64,000 nucleotides of DNA from the NCBI GenBank assembly GCA_028280505.1, contig JANQLO010000013.1, positions 1 through 64,000 on the forward strand, written 5' to 3'. Source of the DNA: Chromatiales bacterium. Its GTDB lineage: Bacteria; Pseudomonadota; Gammaproteobacteria; Chromatiales; Chromatiaceae. Under the pieces are notes generated by a model. The model saw nothing but the letters and a program-made list of their open reading frames with translations. It had not been told where the DNA came from and made no database searches. Shown piece after piece: positions 26,302 through 36,712 of the stretch; within the stretch, counting starts at the first letter, position 1, and the number at the start of each line of letters is the position of its first letter. The translations under genes were made by a program, and so were the position numbers.

Positions 26302-26329
26302 CACGAGGCTGGCACAAGCCGGTCTCGTG
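26302..26329 (+). repeat. nested hairpin between ahcY and metF
   Basis: CACGAG (26302-26307) pairs with CTCGTG (26324-26329), with an inner GGCT/AGCC pairing, leaving a small loop. It ends about 10 bases before the metF start and could tune metF translation or protect the upstream message. No T tract follows, so it is not a clear terminator. Confidence 0.35.
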
Positions 26330-26339
26330 CGCCCCTTGC

Positions 26340-27206
26340 ATGTCAGATATGCCGATGAACGCCAAGCGCATGACTTTTAGTTTCGAACTGTTTCCACCCA
26401 AAACCGAACAGGGCATCGCCAGGATGCACGAAACGGTCACTCTTCTGAACGAACGCCATCCCGCCTATTTTTCGGTGACCTACGGTGCCGGCGGCTCGAC
26501 CCGGAACAACACCTTTGCCACGGTCGATTGGATCCACGAACAAGGCATAGAGGTTGCGCCACACCTTTCATGTGTCGGCAGCACACGCGAGGAAACCGGC
26601 GAGATACTGCATCGCTATGTCAACCAGGGCATCCATCGACTGGTCGCTTTACGCGGCGACCTGCCGTCCGGTGCGGGTGCCGGCGCTATCGGCGAGCTGC
26701 AGTATGCCAACGAGTTGGTAAGCCTGATCCGCGAACGTTTCGGTAACCACTTTCACATCGAAGTCGCTGCCTATCCGGAGATGCATCCACAAGCACCCAA
26801 CTTCGAACGCGACATCGATTACTTCAAACTGAAGGTCGAAGCCGGTGCGAACGCGGCCATCACTCAGTATTTCTATAATGCCGACGCCTATGCCGCCTTC
26901 GTCGAGGCCTGCTCCAAACGGGGCATCGACATTCCGATCGTGCCCGGCATTATGCCGATCACCAACTTCAGCAACCTCGTACGCTTCTCCGACGCCTGTG
27001 GTGCTGAAATCCCGCGTTGGCTACGCAAACGCTTGGAAGCCTACGGCGATGACATCGACAGCATCCGTAAGCTGGGTGTTGAAGTCGTTACTCGCCTATG
27101 CCAGCAATTACTCGATATGGGTGCGCCAGGTTTGCATTTCTATACGATGAACCAGGCCGGCCCGACCCTGGCGATATGGGACGCACTCGCACTCGACCGT
27201 AAGTGA
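26340..27206 (+). CDS. metF: 5,10-methylenetetrahydrofolate reductase
   Basis: FAD enzyme that reduces methylene-THF to methyl-THF for methionine synthesis. The 288-aa product has FSFELFPPKTEQG (catalytic Glu region) near residue 12, FSVTYGAGGSTRN, HLSCVGSTREE, RLVALRGDLP and AAYPEMHPQAP, all standard MetF motifs, and the bacterial length. No strong SD precedes the ATG at 26340; in-frame ATGs at 26349, 26355 and 26370 are alternatives. With ahcY it forms the methyl-cycle operon downstream of the SAH riboswitch. Confidence 0.95.
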   Translation: MSDMPMNAKRMTFSFELFPPKTEQGIARMHETVTLLNERHPAYFSVTYGAGGSTRNNTFATVDWIHEQGIEVAPHLSCVGSTREETGEILHRYVNQGIHRLVALRGDLPSGAGAGAIGELQYANELVSLIRERFGNHFHIEVAAYPEMHPQAPNFERDIDYFKLKVEAGANAAITQYFYNADAYAAFVEACSKRGIDIPIVPGIMPITNFSNLVRFSDACGAEIPRWLRKRLEAYGDDIDSIRKLGVEVVTRLCQQLLDMGAPGLHFYTMNQAGPTLAIWDALALDRK

Positions 27207-27226
27207 CGACGACTCGTATCCGACCC

Positions 27227-27952
27227 ATGCGCGTCCCTCGAATTTTCTGCGACCGGCCACTCGTCAGCGGTACCGAGATCGAGCTGGACACACGCGCACA
27301 ACACTATGTCCGGCAGGTGTTGCGATTGCGCAGCGGACAAGCGCTCGTATTGTTCAATGGAAACGGGCGTGATGTCTCCGCCGAACTCACCGCCTGCGGT
27401 CGACAAGGCTGCCGCGCACGTGTCGGCGATATCGTCGCGCAAGAGCACGCCGCCCAGCTGACCTTGCACCTCGGTATCGGCATCTCGCGCGGCGAGCGCA
27501 TGGACTTCGCCATCCAAAAAGCCGTCGAACTCGGTGTACATGACATTTCACTACTCCAAACTGCACGCGGTGGTGTGCAACTCTCGTCCGAGCGTCTACC
27601 GAAAAAGATCGACCACTGGCACGGCGTAATGATCAGCGCCTGCGAGCAGAGCGGACGCAGCCGCCTGCCGACCCTAAACCCACCACAGTCTCTCGACAGT
27701 TGGTTGAACAATTACTCCGCGGGTATCGTGCTGGACCCTTTGGCTGAGCAAGGCCTGCCTGCGCTGTCGCCGCCTGGCGATGACTTGGCGCTACTGGTCG
27801 GCCCCGAGGGCGGCCTAAGCGAAAGCGAGTATACGATGGCGCGGGACGCCGGATTTACCGCGGCCCACCTGGGCCCGAGAGTCTTACGAACCGAGACGGC
27901 GCCACTCGCTGCGCTTGCGGCCGTACAAGCCTTGTGGGGAGACTTCCGCTGA
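27227..27952 (+). CDS. rsmE: 16S rRNA (uracil-1498-N3)-methyltransferase
   Basis: SAM-dependent methyltransferase that modifies U1498 of 16S rRNA. The 241-aa product has an N-terminal PUA-like segment (RVPRIFCDRPLVSG...HYVRQVLRLRSGQALVLFNGNG). The SPOUT trefoil knot is recognisable from VGPEGGLSESEYTMARDAGFTAAHLGPRVLRTETAPLAALAAVQ. GTG 27203 overlaps metF, but ATG 27227 begins MRVPRIF like relatives and is preferred. It uses SAM, so its place beside the methyl-cycle genes is fitting, though it may be chance. Confidence 0.93.
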   Translation: MRVPRIFCDRPLVSGTEIELDTRAQHYVRQVLRLRSGQALVLFNGNGRDVSAELTACGRQGCRARVGDIVAQEHAAQLTLHLGIGISRGERMDFAIQKAVELGVHDISLLQTARGGVQLSSERLPKKIDHWHGVMISACEQSGRSRLPTLNPPQSLDSWLNNYSAGIVLDPLAEQGLPALSPPGDDLALLVGPEGGLSESEYTMARDAGFTAAHLGPRVLRTETAPLAALAAVQALWGDFR

Positions 27953-27957
27953 CCGTA

Positions 27958-27979
27958 CTGCGGGACAACAATACCGCAG
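27958..27979. terminator. hairpin between convergent rsmE and chpC
   Basis: CTGCGG (27958-27963) and CCGCAG (27974-27979) form a 6-bp stem in the 44-bp space between two convergent genes. It could act on both strands. No T tract is seen, so confidence is low. Confidence 0.3.
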
Positions 27980-27996
27980 CTATGACCTTAGGCCTG

Positions 27997-28452
27997 TTAA
28001 ACGACCGCAAGCCGCTGCTGTATGAAGGTGAAGTCGGGCACCATGAGAGATTCGCCGCCTATGAATAAACGCATCTCGATTGCCGAGTCGCCATGCGGGC
28101 CTTCCGTCGCTGACTCGATCACGTCTTGATTGACTCGCAGCAGCCGCGGAATGCCCTGCGCAACGATCCCGTAAAGCGGCCATTTCGCCTGCGGGTCGGG
28201 GGCATAGCAGACCGCGATCCGCTGACGGATACCCGGTGCCACATCGGGACGCCCAATCATTCGTTCAAAATCGATAACCGGCAGCTCGCGCTGATGCCAA
28301 TTGACCTTACCCTTGAGCCAAGACTCGTCTATTCCAATACGGTCGGGATCGCGATAACCGATGATTTCGGCGACTGCGGCGTTAGGCAACAACAATCGAT
28401 CGCCATGCAGCGGAATCAACATGCAACGGATTTCGTTCGCCGTCTCGCTCAC
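27997..28452 (-). CDS. chpC: CheW-like protein ChpC of the Pil-Chp system
   Basis: A 151-aa protein with a CheW-type adaptor fold: MLIPLHGDRLLLPNAAVAEIIGY, a DESWLKGKVNWHQRELPVIDFERMIG segment (equivalent to the CheW GxxxWRGxxIPVIDL motif) and IAVCYAPDPQAKWPLYGIVAQGIPRLLRV. It would help couple receptors to the ChpA kinase. Its ATG overlaps the chpA stop (ATGA), so the genes are translationally coupled, as in Pseudomonas, where chpC ends the cluster. chpB (methylesterase) is not between them. Confidence 0.82.
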   Translation of the reverse strand: MSETANEIRCMLIPLHGDRLLLPNAAVAEIIGYRDPDRIGIDESWLKGKVNWHQRELPVIDFERMIGRPDVAPGIRQRIAVCYAPDPQAKWPLYGIVAQGIPRLLRVNQDVIESATEGPHGDSAIEMRLFIGGESLMVPDFTFIQQRLAVV

Positions 28453-31400
28453 AGTGCCGTTTCCGCCAACAAGGTGTAGATGTTTTCGAGCAGGTCGGCC
28501 TCTTGGTACGGCTTACCCAGATAACGCTTCACACCCAACTCGAAAGCCCGGTTACGATGCTTGTCGCCTGTACGTGACGTAATCATGATGATCGGGATAT
28601 CTGCCAGCTCCGGTGTACTGCGCATATGACGAGCCAACTCGTAACCGTCCATGCGCGGCATTTCGATATCGAGCAACATAATGTCCGGATGATATTCCTG
28701 CAGTTGCGTCACCGCATCGACACCATCCTTTGCGGTCACAACCTGCATGTTATGACGCTCCAGCAAGCGACTGGTGACCTTACGCACCGTGATCGAATCG
28801 TCGACCACCATGACCGATACACCTTTGCTGGTGGACCCGGCGGGCGTAACGGCCAACGCCGGCTGCTGTGCGCTGTCCATTCGTACAAGACTGTTGACGT
28901 CCAAAATCAACGCAATCTGCCCGTCGGCGAGGATAGTGCCCCCCGTGAACCAGCGCACCGTGCTCAACTGGGCACCAACCGACTTGACCACGATCTGGCG
29001 GTTACCGAGCAAACCGTCTACCTGGATCGCCACACGGTGTTCACCCGAGCGCACCAATAACATCGGCAACCAGCGCAAGGATTCGCTCAGGTGAGGCGGT
29101 TGAATACCCAGCATGGCGCCCAGGTAGCGCACCGTGTAGTCACGATCGGTGTAGCGGAAGAAATCCTGTTCGCCGGCGTAGACCGCTCGTAACTCTTCCA
29201 TGGGAATCCGTACGACACCGTCCATGCTGCTGTGAGGTACCGCATAAATCTCGTCACCGAGGGTGACCAGCAACGAATCGGTGATCGCCAAGGTGAACGG
29301 CAGCCGAATCGTGAAGCTGGTGCCGCGACCAGGCTGCGACGCAATCTCCAAGGCACCACCGAGCTGCTTAACCTCGGTCAGCACCACATCCATACCGACC
29401 CCGCGACCGGACACCTGCGACAATTCCTGTGCTGTCGAGAAACCGGACTGCAAGATCATTTGGTAAAGATCATCGTCGTCGATGGCTGCATCCGCCTCGA
29501 CCAAGCCCCGTTCGACCGCCTTGGCGCGAATGCGCGCGCGATCCAGTCCGGCACCGTCGTCCGACAAGGTCAACACCACATCGGAGCCCTCACGTGCCAA
29601 CAGCAAGGTAATCACCCCCTGTGCCGGCTTGCCGTTCGCCAGACGGGTATTGGCATCTTCGATTCCGTGTGAAACCGCATTGCGCAACAGATGTTCCAAC
29701 GGCCCCATCATGCGTTCGAGGATTGCGCGGTCCATATCCTCTTCGCCACCGATCACGTCCAGATTGGCCTGTTTACCGACGCTGTGACTGGTCTGGCGCA
29801 CAACGCGCTCTAGCCGAGGCACACGACTGGAGAACTTGACCATTCGGGTACGCAGCAGGCTGTCCTGAAGGTCGGTAGTCACCCGGGCTTGCTGCAACAG
29901 CAAAGTATCGGTGTCGCGACTCAAATCGACCAGCGAACGACCGAGGTTGGCCAGGTCTTCCACGGTCTCGGACAGCGCACGAGACAATTGGTGCATGGTC
30001 GAATAGCGATCCAACTCGAGTGGATCGAAATCCGCAGCCCGGCGTTCACCTTCACGCTCATGGCCCGACAGTATCTGCGCCTCGGTCTCCAGTTCCATAT
30101 CGCGTAACTGGCTACGCAGGCGATCCGTCGTTTGTTGCAACTCGCCGAGATTGAAGGCGAAGGTGCTGTTCTGCTGCTCCAATCGCGCACGGTAGATGCT
30201 GACCTCACCGGCATTGTTAACCATATGGTCGAGCGCCTCGGACGGTACCCGCACACGTTCGCTGGCACCGGTTTGCAGAACCTCACGCTCGGGCATCGGA
30301 CGGCGCGGTACGAAACCCTCACCTTCGATGTACTGATCCCCGCTGGGGAAATGAACGATGGTCGAATCATCGCTGACCAGTTCGTGTATTGCACTAACGT
30401 CAGTCGAGGATTCAGCGAGCAAAAAACTCGAATCCGACAACAGCTCGGAATCGGTCATCAATTGCGAATCCGTGAGTAGAGCGGAATCGCTCGAAGGCTC
30501 TTCGTCGAAATCAGCCTGAAGCGAACCGGCTTCAGTCAATATCGATTCCGACATGATGTCGGGTTCCTGGGTCAGGTCCACTGTCGAAGAATCGACGGTT
30601 GCGAGCGCGGGTTCGGGCTCCAGAGCCACCTCGTCCGCCGTCACATCGTCCCAGGCCTGTCCCTTGGCCGCCGCTTCCAAGCGTTCGACCATTGCCGCAT
30701 GAGCCTGTGGCATACGACCCCGTATGAGCAATTCGACATCCTGGGCCAACAGGTCGGTGGCATGGCGAACCAAACCTTTGAGTCGGTCACTGCCGTCGAT
30801 CCGTTGCTCGCTAACACTCTGAAACACCGATTCCAGTGCATGGCTCAGATCGCCCAACGTCGCAATGCCGGCAAGACGTGAACCGCCTTTCATCGTATGC
30901 AAGGTGCGCTGTAGGGTGGCTACCGGCTGCAAATCGTCACCGGCACCCTCCCAATCGGCCATTTCGGTCTCTAGCGCCTCGAGCAGTTCCTTGGCCTCTT
31001 CAAGAAAGATCTCGAGTAGCTCTTGATCGATCGACTCGTCCAATCCCTGTGGCTCGGCCTGACGTTCAGGCCGCGCTTCGGATGCAGGCGATAACCAGGG
31101 TTCGGCCTGCAATTCACTGACATGGTGATGCAGGGTTTCGACTTCGGCTGCGACTTCGTCGCGCAGCCCTTCCCATTCCGGCACCGGCGCCTGCCTGTCT
31201 TCCACGGTCGCCGCCAGTGCACGCAGCGCCTGATGGGCTCGCTGCAATAAATCGATCGCATGAGGGTCCGTATGACGATCAAGATCCGCCATAGCGTTGG
31301 TGTAGTCCTCGAGGCCGCCCGCGAGCTCGGCCATCGATATCATGCCCGCGGTGCGCGAGCTGCCACGCAGCGTGTGCATGGCACGCCTTATGCCTTCATC

Positions 31401-34400
31401 GAAGGCGCAACCGGCAGGCTGCCCCTCACAGCGCGCGACGAAATCGGCCAATACGCTCAAATGGCCCTGAGCCTCATTGACGAAAACCGCATTCAGACTC
31501 GAATCCGCCGTGCTCGAAACACCTACATCGAGTTCGGAAAAGGTCGAGTCCTCGGCTTCTTCCAATGTGAGGATTGATTCATCCGGCGGCTGGGCCAACA
31601 GACTACTGACCTGGGAACTCGCATCGACTACCGGCTCTTCGGACGTCGGCGCTTCGGCGATTTCGGTTTCGGATACCGCATCCTCCGACGTCGTATCACC
31701 CTGCGCCGGGTCATCGGCACGGTCTGCATCGACCTCGTCAAGCGGTTCCAACGTAAGGCCGCCACCGATATCGGCAAACTCATCGAACGATTCGGCAGAT
31801 TCCGGTAACGATTCGATCGTTTCGGATGGCCGTTCATCAGCGGTTAAAGTGATAACCTCATCCGTCACGCCCTCATCACCGGATCGCCCGCCAGACGACT
31901 CGTCGATTTCAGCGAAAGATGAAGCCGGCGCCAGTGTCTCTTCTGTTTCGGCAGCATCCTCGACTTGCGGGACTAATCTGGCTTCCGCTTCGGCAAGTCT
32001 CTCGGGAAGCGGTTTGGGTTCGTATGACGATGCATCGATACCGGTTTCGGCAACCGTATCGATCGGATTTTCGTCCTCGAGATCTTCGGATACGGGCTCG
32101 AAGACATCATCGGCTCGATCATCGATAACGTCTTCAACGGCTGACTCAACGGTATCGCCGGCTCCGTCGGATTCCTCGCCGGTTTCATCGCCGTCATCGC
32201 TGCCAACCGTCACCGCCGCCGCAGTTTCGGCCTCGCGCGGAGCGGGCCTTTCACCGGCAGCGATCGCGAATGCGCGTGCCGACAAGGCGGAAACGTCCGT
32301 CCCCGGGTGGCCGAAGTCACGACTTTCGCGCACCAGTTGCGGCAACACCCCGATCGCTTCATCCAATACCTGCATCAGATCGGACGAGGCTTCGACAGTT
32401 CCGTCAATTACGCGATTGAGCAGATTTTCTATCGACCAAGAAAACTCGCCGAGATTTACTGCGCCAACCAATCTGCCACTGCCCTTCAAGGTATGGAAAG
32501 AACGCCGCATGCGAGTTAGCGAATCGTGATCATCCAGGTCGTCACGCCACCTTGGATACATGGACTGGATAACTTCCAGTTCTTCATCGGCTTCTTCGCC
32601 AAAAATCTCCAAAATCTCGGAATCGACCGCGTCGTTCGCCGGCTCAGACGGCGTCGAGGCCGGTGCCTCCGAGACCGCCGTCTCCTCCACCTCCGGTTCA
32701 GGTGCCGATTCCTGTGCTGTCGGGAGATCATCCGGTACGCTCTCTTCGACAACAACTCCGTCCGGTTGCGGCTCAAAGGCAGGCGGCTCGGGCTCAACCG
32801 CCGGCTCAATCGGATGTGACGTCTGTTCGGTTACATTTGCGGACTCCGCCGACTCGGTCAAACCAAGCGCTACCAGGGCATTGTCGGCATAGGTGAGTAT
32901 CCGGGTGCGATCGTCACCCGGCTCCACCGCTGCCTGCATATAGCATTCGGCGCCAATGACGACATCGGCCAAGGCATCACGCTGTGCGATACCCGGTGCG
33001 GGACGTTCACCGCGGGCTAGCTGCTCGATATAAGGCATGAGCTCGGTTAGAAGGCGTGCCGCCTCCGGTAACTCCAACACCTTCATGGCACCGGCCACCA
33101 TGTGCAACCGGGGCGGTACATCCTCGAGCAAGTCGGTTCGGCCGGAATTTTCCAGGTACTGCAGAATCGCATCTTTAACCTTGGCAATATCGACCATGGC
33201 TTCGTCGACCGCTGCGCGAAGATGCCGTTGCATCTCGCCTTCCGACAGTGACTGGGTCACCGCGCCTTCCATGGGTTCCTCGGCATCGACCGCCAACTCC
33301 GCACCGGATGCCAGGCTCGCAAGCGAAGACTCGACGAATAACAGATCACTGGCCAAGGCCATGAGTTTGTCATCGGGTAGCGATTCGCCCGACAGCTCTG
33401 CGTCACGTAACTCGTCACAGCGTCGTTTCAGCCGGGTACGCAAGTCCCCGCGCCCAACCATGCCGAGCGTGTCGCCGATACGTTGGATCGGCTGGGCCAA
33501 GCCCGTAAGGCGTTCGAGCTGACTGCGGTCGCTGCGCATGAATAGATCGAGTTGATCCTTCACCGTACGCAAATCACCGGCAAGCGCTTCACTCACCGCG
33601 TCGAACATCTCCCGATCAGGCCCACCGAGCGAACCCAGCGAACCGGCGGTGGCCGAACTCTCGGGGAAGGTGTTGGCGATATCCGCCGCCTGACGCACCG
33701 CGGTCACCGAGGGATTGGACGAATGCGAACGCGCAACGTAGTACAGGACATTCTTGAGCAGCTCGATCGGAAAATCGAGCATCGCCGCTTCTTCACCTTG
33801 ATCGAGTATCTGCTTGAATACCCGGTCGAGCTTGCCAAACAGCAACTTCACCGCGAGCGACGGCGGCTCATCGTCTTCGATCTGGATAATGACCAAGGCT
33901 TCGCCGGCGTCCAGCAGACGTCGCAGACGCGCGGTGCCCGCTGCAGTATTCAACGCATCGACAACGTCACGCAGCTGAGCCAGACCGGCATCGGCATTCT
34001 GGTTGCGGATGACGTTCAGCAAACCACGATGATAGAAACTGCGCCGCTGGCGAATCAGCTGAGGCAACTCGCGATTGCCGGAACCGGGTCTTACCGTCTC
34101 CGCGGCGATGACCGCATCGAGTTTGGGTGCGAACAGCGAGGTCTCCGATACCAATGGGGCATCGTAGGCCGAACGCAAATCGTTCATGAACGGCAACAGC
34201 GCCAAAGGCACGTCGGCGCCACCGGATTCGATTTTTTCCAGATAGGCCGGCAATTGCACCATGCCGAGCATCAAAGCTTCGGCGGCGCTATCGACCTTTT
34301 TGGCACGACCGCTGGCCAGCGCAAGGGCCAGTTTCTCCATTTCGTCGGCCAACATGGCGCCGCCATAGACCTGCACCATTTCGAGCACACCATGCACATG

Positions 34401-34547
34401 GTGCAACTGGTCGATGCATTCTTGGAGGCGTTCCTGCTGACCGTCGGCAAAATCCTCCAGCGCTGCACGTGCATCGCGCAGGGTATGGTCCAGGTCGCCG
34501 CGAATCCAGCGCAACGCACTTCGATCTTGATGCAGTTCAGACGGCAT
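28449..34547 (-). CDS. chpA: ChpA/PilL: multi-Hpt CheA-type hybrid histidine kinase
   Basis: A 2032-aa kinase that controls type IV pilus motility. Order: two degenerate Hpt-like helical bundles in the first 550 residues; Hpt with FHTLKGSGRLVG near 682; Hpt with MHTLRGSSRTAG near 1056; Hpt with LHTMKGGSRLAG near 1216; CheA dimerisation helix (HMVNNAGEVSIYRARLEQQ) near 1440; HATPase with LLRNAVSHGIED near 1619, DDGAGLD near 1662 and GRGVGMDVV near 1716; CheW-like domain about 1750-1885; C-terminal receiver VMVVDDSITVRK...LLDIEMPRMDGYE about 1905-2030. Long acidic, Ser/Glu/Asp-rich linkers separate the Hpt domains. It follows pilJ by 17 bp and overlaps chpC. Confidence 0.94.
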   Translation of the reverse strand: MPSELHQDRSALRWIRGDLDHTLRDARAALEDFADGQQERLQECIDQLHHVHGVLEMVQVYGGAMLADEMEKLALALASGRAKKVDSAAEALMLGMVQLPAYLEKIESGGADVPLALLPFMNDLRSAYDAPLVSETSLFAPKLDAVIAAETVRPGSGNRELPQLIRQRRSFYHRGLLNVIRNQNADAGLAQLRDVVDALNTAAGTARLRRLLDAGEALVIIQIEDDEPPSLAVKLLFGKLDRVFKQILDQGEEAAMLDFPIELLKNVLYYVARSHSSNPSVTAVRQAADIANTFPESSATAGSLGSLGGPDREMFDAVSEALAGDLRTVKDQLDLFMRSDRSQLERLTGLAQPIQRIGDTLGMVGRGDLRTRLKRRCDELRDAELSGESLPDDKLMALASDLLFVESSLASLASGAELAVDAEEPMEGAVTQSLSEGEMQRHLRAAVDEAMVDIAKVKDAILQYLENSGRTDLLEDVPPRLHMVAGAMKVLELPEAARLLTELMPYIEQLARGERPAPGIAQRDALADVVIGAECYMQAAVEPGDDRTRILTYADNALVALGLTESAESANVTEQTSHPIEPAVEPEPPAFEPQPDGVVVEESVPDDLPTAQESAPEPEVEETAVSEAPASTPSEPANDAVDSEILEIFGEEADEELEVIQSMYPRWRDDLDDHDSLTRMRRSFHTLKGSGRLVGAVNLGEFSWSIENLLNRVIDGTVEASSDLMQVLDEAIGVLPQLVRESRDFGHPGTDVSALSARAFAIAAGERPAPREAETAAAVTVGSDDGDETGEESDGAGDTVESAVEDVIDDRADDVFEPVSEDLEDENPIDTVAETGIDASSYEPKPLPERLAEAEARLVPQVEDAAETEETLAPASSFAEIDESSGGRSGDEGVTDEVITLTADERPSETIESLPESAESFDEFADIGGGLTLEPLDEVDADRADDPAQGDTTSEDAVSETEIAEAPTSEEPVVDASSQVSSLLAQPPDESILTLEEAEDSTFSELDVGVSSTADSSLNAVFVNEAQGHLSVLADFVARCEGQPAGCAFDEGIRRAMHTLRGSSRTAGMISMAELAGGLEDYTNAMADLDRHTDPHAIDLLQRAHQALRALAATVEDRQAPVPEWEGLRDEVAAEVETLHHHVSELQAEPWLSPASEARPERQAEPQGLDESIDQELLEIFLEEAKELLEALETEMADWEGAGDDLQPVATLQRTLHTMKGGSRLAGIATLGDLSHALESVFQSVSEQRIDGSDRLKGLVRHATDLLAQDVELLIRGRMPQAHAAMVERLEAAAKGQAWDDVTADEVALEPEPALATVDSSTVDLTQEPDIMSESILTEAGSLQADFDEEPSSDSALLTDSQLMTDSELLSDSSFLLAESSTDVSAIHELVSDDSTIVHFPSGDQYIEGEGFVPRRPMPEREVLQTGASERVRVPSEALDHMVNNAGEVSIYRARLEQQNSTFAFNLGELQQTTDRLRSQLRDMELETEAQILSGHEREGERRAADFDPLELDRYSTMHQLSRALSETVEDLANLGRSLVDLSRDTDTLLLQQARVTTDLQDSLLRTRMVKFSSRVPRLERVVRQTSHSVGKQANLDVIGGEEDMDRAILERMMGPLEHLLRNAVSHGIEDANTRLANGKPAQGVITLLLAREGSDVVLTLSDDGAGLDRARIRAKAVERGLVEADAAIDDDDLYQMILQSGFSTAQELSQVSGRGVGMDVVLTEVKQLGGALEIASQPGRGTSFTIRLPFTLAITDSLLVTLGDEIYAVPHSSMDGVVRIPMEELRAVYAGEQDFFRYTDRDYTVRYLGAMLGIQPPHLSESLRWLPMLLVRSGEHRVAIQVDGLLGNRQIVVKSVGAQLSTVRWFTGGTILADGQIALILDVNSLVRMDSAQQPALAVTPAGSTSKGVSVMVVDDSITVRKVTSRLLERHNMQVVTAKDGVDAVTQLQEYHPDIMLLDIEMPRMDGYELARHMRSTPELADIPIIMITSRTGDKHRNRAFELGVKRYLGKPYQEADLLENIYTLLAETAL

Positions 34548-34564
34548 CTTGGTATCGCCCCGGA

Positions 34565-36619
34565 TCAGCCGACCACCGCGTCGTCATCCGGCAGTTTGAA
34601 TCGCGCAACCGTTTGTCTGAGTTGCTCGGCCATCTGTGCCAGTGTCTCGATCGATTGAGTCGTTTGTTCGGTGCCCTCGGCAGTCTGACTGGTAATCTCC
34701 TGAATGACGTTCATGGTGTCGTCAATGGAACCGACCTCGCTCGAATGTTGCTGTAGCTGCTCAGCGATCGTCTGCGTCACACCGGCGATATCTTGCGATA
34801 CCTGCTCGACACGCTGCAGGGCTTCGCCGGCGTCCTCCGCAAGCTTGGCGCCATTAACCACCCCTGCGGTGCTGTTCTCCATGGAACTGACCGCTTCATT
34901 GGTATCGGCCTGGATCGTTTTAACCAGGGCATCGATCTGTTTGGTCGCATTGGCCGAGCGCTCCGCCAAGCGTTGCACCTCGTCGGCAACTACCGCGAAG
35001 CCGCGTCCCGCCTCGCCCGCCATCGCGGCCTGCATGGCGGCGTTCAGCGCCAGGATGTTGGTCTGATCGGCAATATCCTCAATCAGTTCGACGATGTTGC
35101 CGATCTCCTGCGAACTTTCACCAAGACGCTTGATACGCTTGGAGGTCTCTTGAATCTGCTCGCGAATCCCGTCCATGCCGCTAATCGTTCTGCGCACGGT
35201 CTCGCCACCGGCAACGGCAATCTCGACCGACTCTTTGGCGATATCGGCCGACTTGCCGGCATCATCGGCCATACGGCCCATGGCGTGGGACATGGTTTTC
35301 ACCGTACCGGACGCATTTTCGATCTGGTTACGCTGATGATCCGAAGCCTCTTCCAAACGTAATGCGGTAGCACGTGTCTCCTGTGCGGACGCCGACACCC
35401 GCACGGATGTTTCGTTGATTGTGGTAACCAGGCTGCGCATTTCTTCAACCGCCTGGTTGACCGAGTCGGCTATGGCCCCCGTTATGTCCTCGGTTACCGT
35501 CGCCTCGATGGTCAGATCGCCATCCGACAGATCCACCATTTCGTCGAGCAGGCGTCGGATGGCCGCCTGGTTGCGCAGGTTCAATTGGTCGGCCTGTTGT
35601 GCCTGTTCGCGTGCAACGCGCAACAGCGTAATACCGAGAACCAGCAGCAGAATCGCTGCGACGACACCCAGCACGGTTACCAAAGTAGGACCCAGGGTGA
35701 TTGGCCCGATCGAGCTCACGTACTGATCGCTGTCATAAGCGGCGGCCAGTTCACCGGTCGCCTGCTCCAAGGCGTCGGAGGTTGCAGCCACCTCGGCCGT
35801 CGCCTCCAACGCCGGCAATACCGACGGGGCGATCTCGATGATCTCGGCAACGTGGTCATTTATCGAACCGAACATCTTGGCCGCCTGAGCGAGTTTGGCC
35901 TCGGCCTGCGGATTGGTGACACGCGCGATGTTCAATGCATTATCGCCGGTCAGCATCCCATTGAGCACTCGACCGAACCGGTCGGCATCCAGGCTGAACT
36001 GATCGATCGCCAATGCCGTCTGGGTACCGCCGAACAAGACCCGACTGACGTTGTCACGCAGACGCTGGGCCAGCATCAACTGACGTGTGGCAACATAGAC
36101 CTGTTGTTGTTCCGCATCGGTCTGTACGAGGATCTTCACCACGTCTTCAGACACCACCTGTAAAGGGGGCACCGCGGCGTTTATGACGTCGACGAACTCG
36201 CGAACGGAAAGGATTGCGTTCTGGTTCAGCAGGATTTCATCGACATAAGCACGCAAAGCCAACCAACGGTTCTCAACCTCGCGCAAAGCAGGAGCCATGG
36301 ACTCAGGGGGTGGGGGCAAGCCGGCATCGGGCACACCCCGTTGTAGTTCTTCCATCAACTGGGTGAACCGATCGCGTTCCGCGCGCAGTCGCTCGAATGA
36401 CGCCTGGTCGCCGGCGGATGACTCGAGCGCATACTTGGCCACCTTCTGGCTCAATACCCGCTGTTCGGCAACCCTTTGCAGGTAGGCCTCACCGTGCTGC
36501 TCGACGCGCGACACGATGGCAAATGCGACGATAGCCGCCACGACCGCTATCAATGCGAGCACCGTGAGCAATGATATCGAGCGATTGCCGCCTACAGACT
36601 GTCTTGCAATGCTTTTCAT
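34565..36619 (-). CDS. pilJ: PilJ: methyl-accepting chemoreceptor for type IV pili
   Basis: A 684-aa receptor of the Pil-Chp pathway. TM1 is about 13-37 ([22 protein letters not shown]). The periplasmic part carries PilJ-type modules with the [20 protein letters not shown] repeat form. TM2 is about 306-330 ([21 protein letters not shown]), followed by a HAMP-like region and a signalling domain whose hairpin tip is [35 protein letters not shown] near 520-560. It senses surface contact or ligands and feeds ChpA. Same strand as pilI, 93 bp apart. pilK, the methyltransferase normally between pilJ and chpA in Pseudomonas, is missing. Confidence 0.94.
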   Translation of the reverse strand: MKSIARQSVGGNRSISLLTVLALIAVVAAIVAFAIVSRVEQHGEAYLQRVAEQRVLSQKVAKYALESSAGDQASFERLRAERDRFTQLMEELQRGVPDAGLPPPPESMAPALREVENRWLALRAYVDEILLNQNAILSVREFVDVINAAVPPLQVVSEDVVKILVQTDAEQQQVYVATRQLMLAQRLRDNVSRVLFGGTQTALAIDQFSLDADRFGRVLNGMLTGDNALNIARVTNPQAEAKLAQAAKMFGSINDHVAEIIEIAPSVLPALEATAEVAATSDALEQATGELAAAYDSDQYVSSIGPITLGPTLVTVLGVVAAILLLVLGITLLRVAREQAQQADQLNLRNQAAIRRLLDEMVDLSDGDLTIEATVTEDITGAIADSVNQAVEEMRSLVTTINETSVRVSASAQETRATALRLEEASDHQRNQIENASGTVKTMSHAMGRMADDAGKSADIAKESVEIAVAGGETVRRTISGMDGIREQIQETSKRIKRLGESSQEIGNIVELIEDIADQTNILALNAAMQAAMAGEAGRGFAVVADEVQRLAERSANATKQIDALVKTIQADTNEAVSSMENSTAGVVNGAKLAEDAGEALQRVEQVSQDIAGVTQTIAEQLQQHSSEVGSIDDTMNVIQEITSQTAEGTEQTTQSIETLAQMAEQLRQTVARFKLPDDDAVVG

Positions 36620-36712
36620 GTTTTTCTACCTGAATCTGCGCGCCCTAGGCCACGCAATCCCCTTGCTGTCATTCCGCGGTCGGGTGACCGAAGCGCTGCA
36701 CCCGGCCCTGAA

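Noticed and set aside
31477-32529. 350-codon Ser-rich plus-strand frame opposite chpA
   Set aside because: It mirrors the acidic linkers of chpA; low-complexity Ser runs arise from the reverse of Asp/Glu codons. No start signal or domain.
33552-34658. Plus-strand frame opposite the chpA N-terminus
   Set aside because: Antisense to helical Hpt coding sequence, with no family match recognised.
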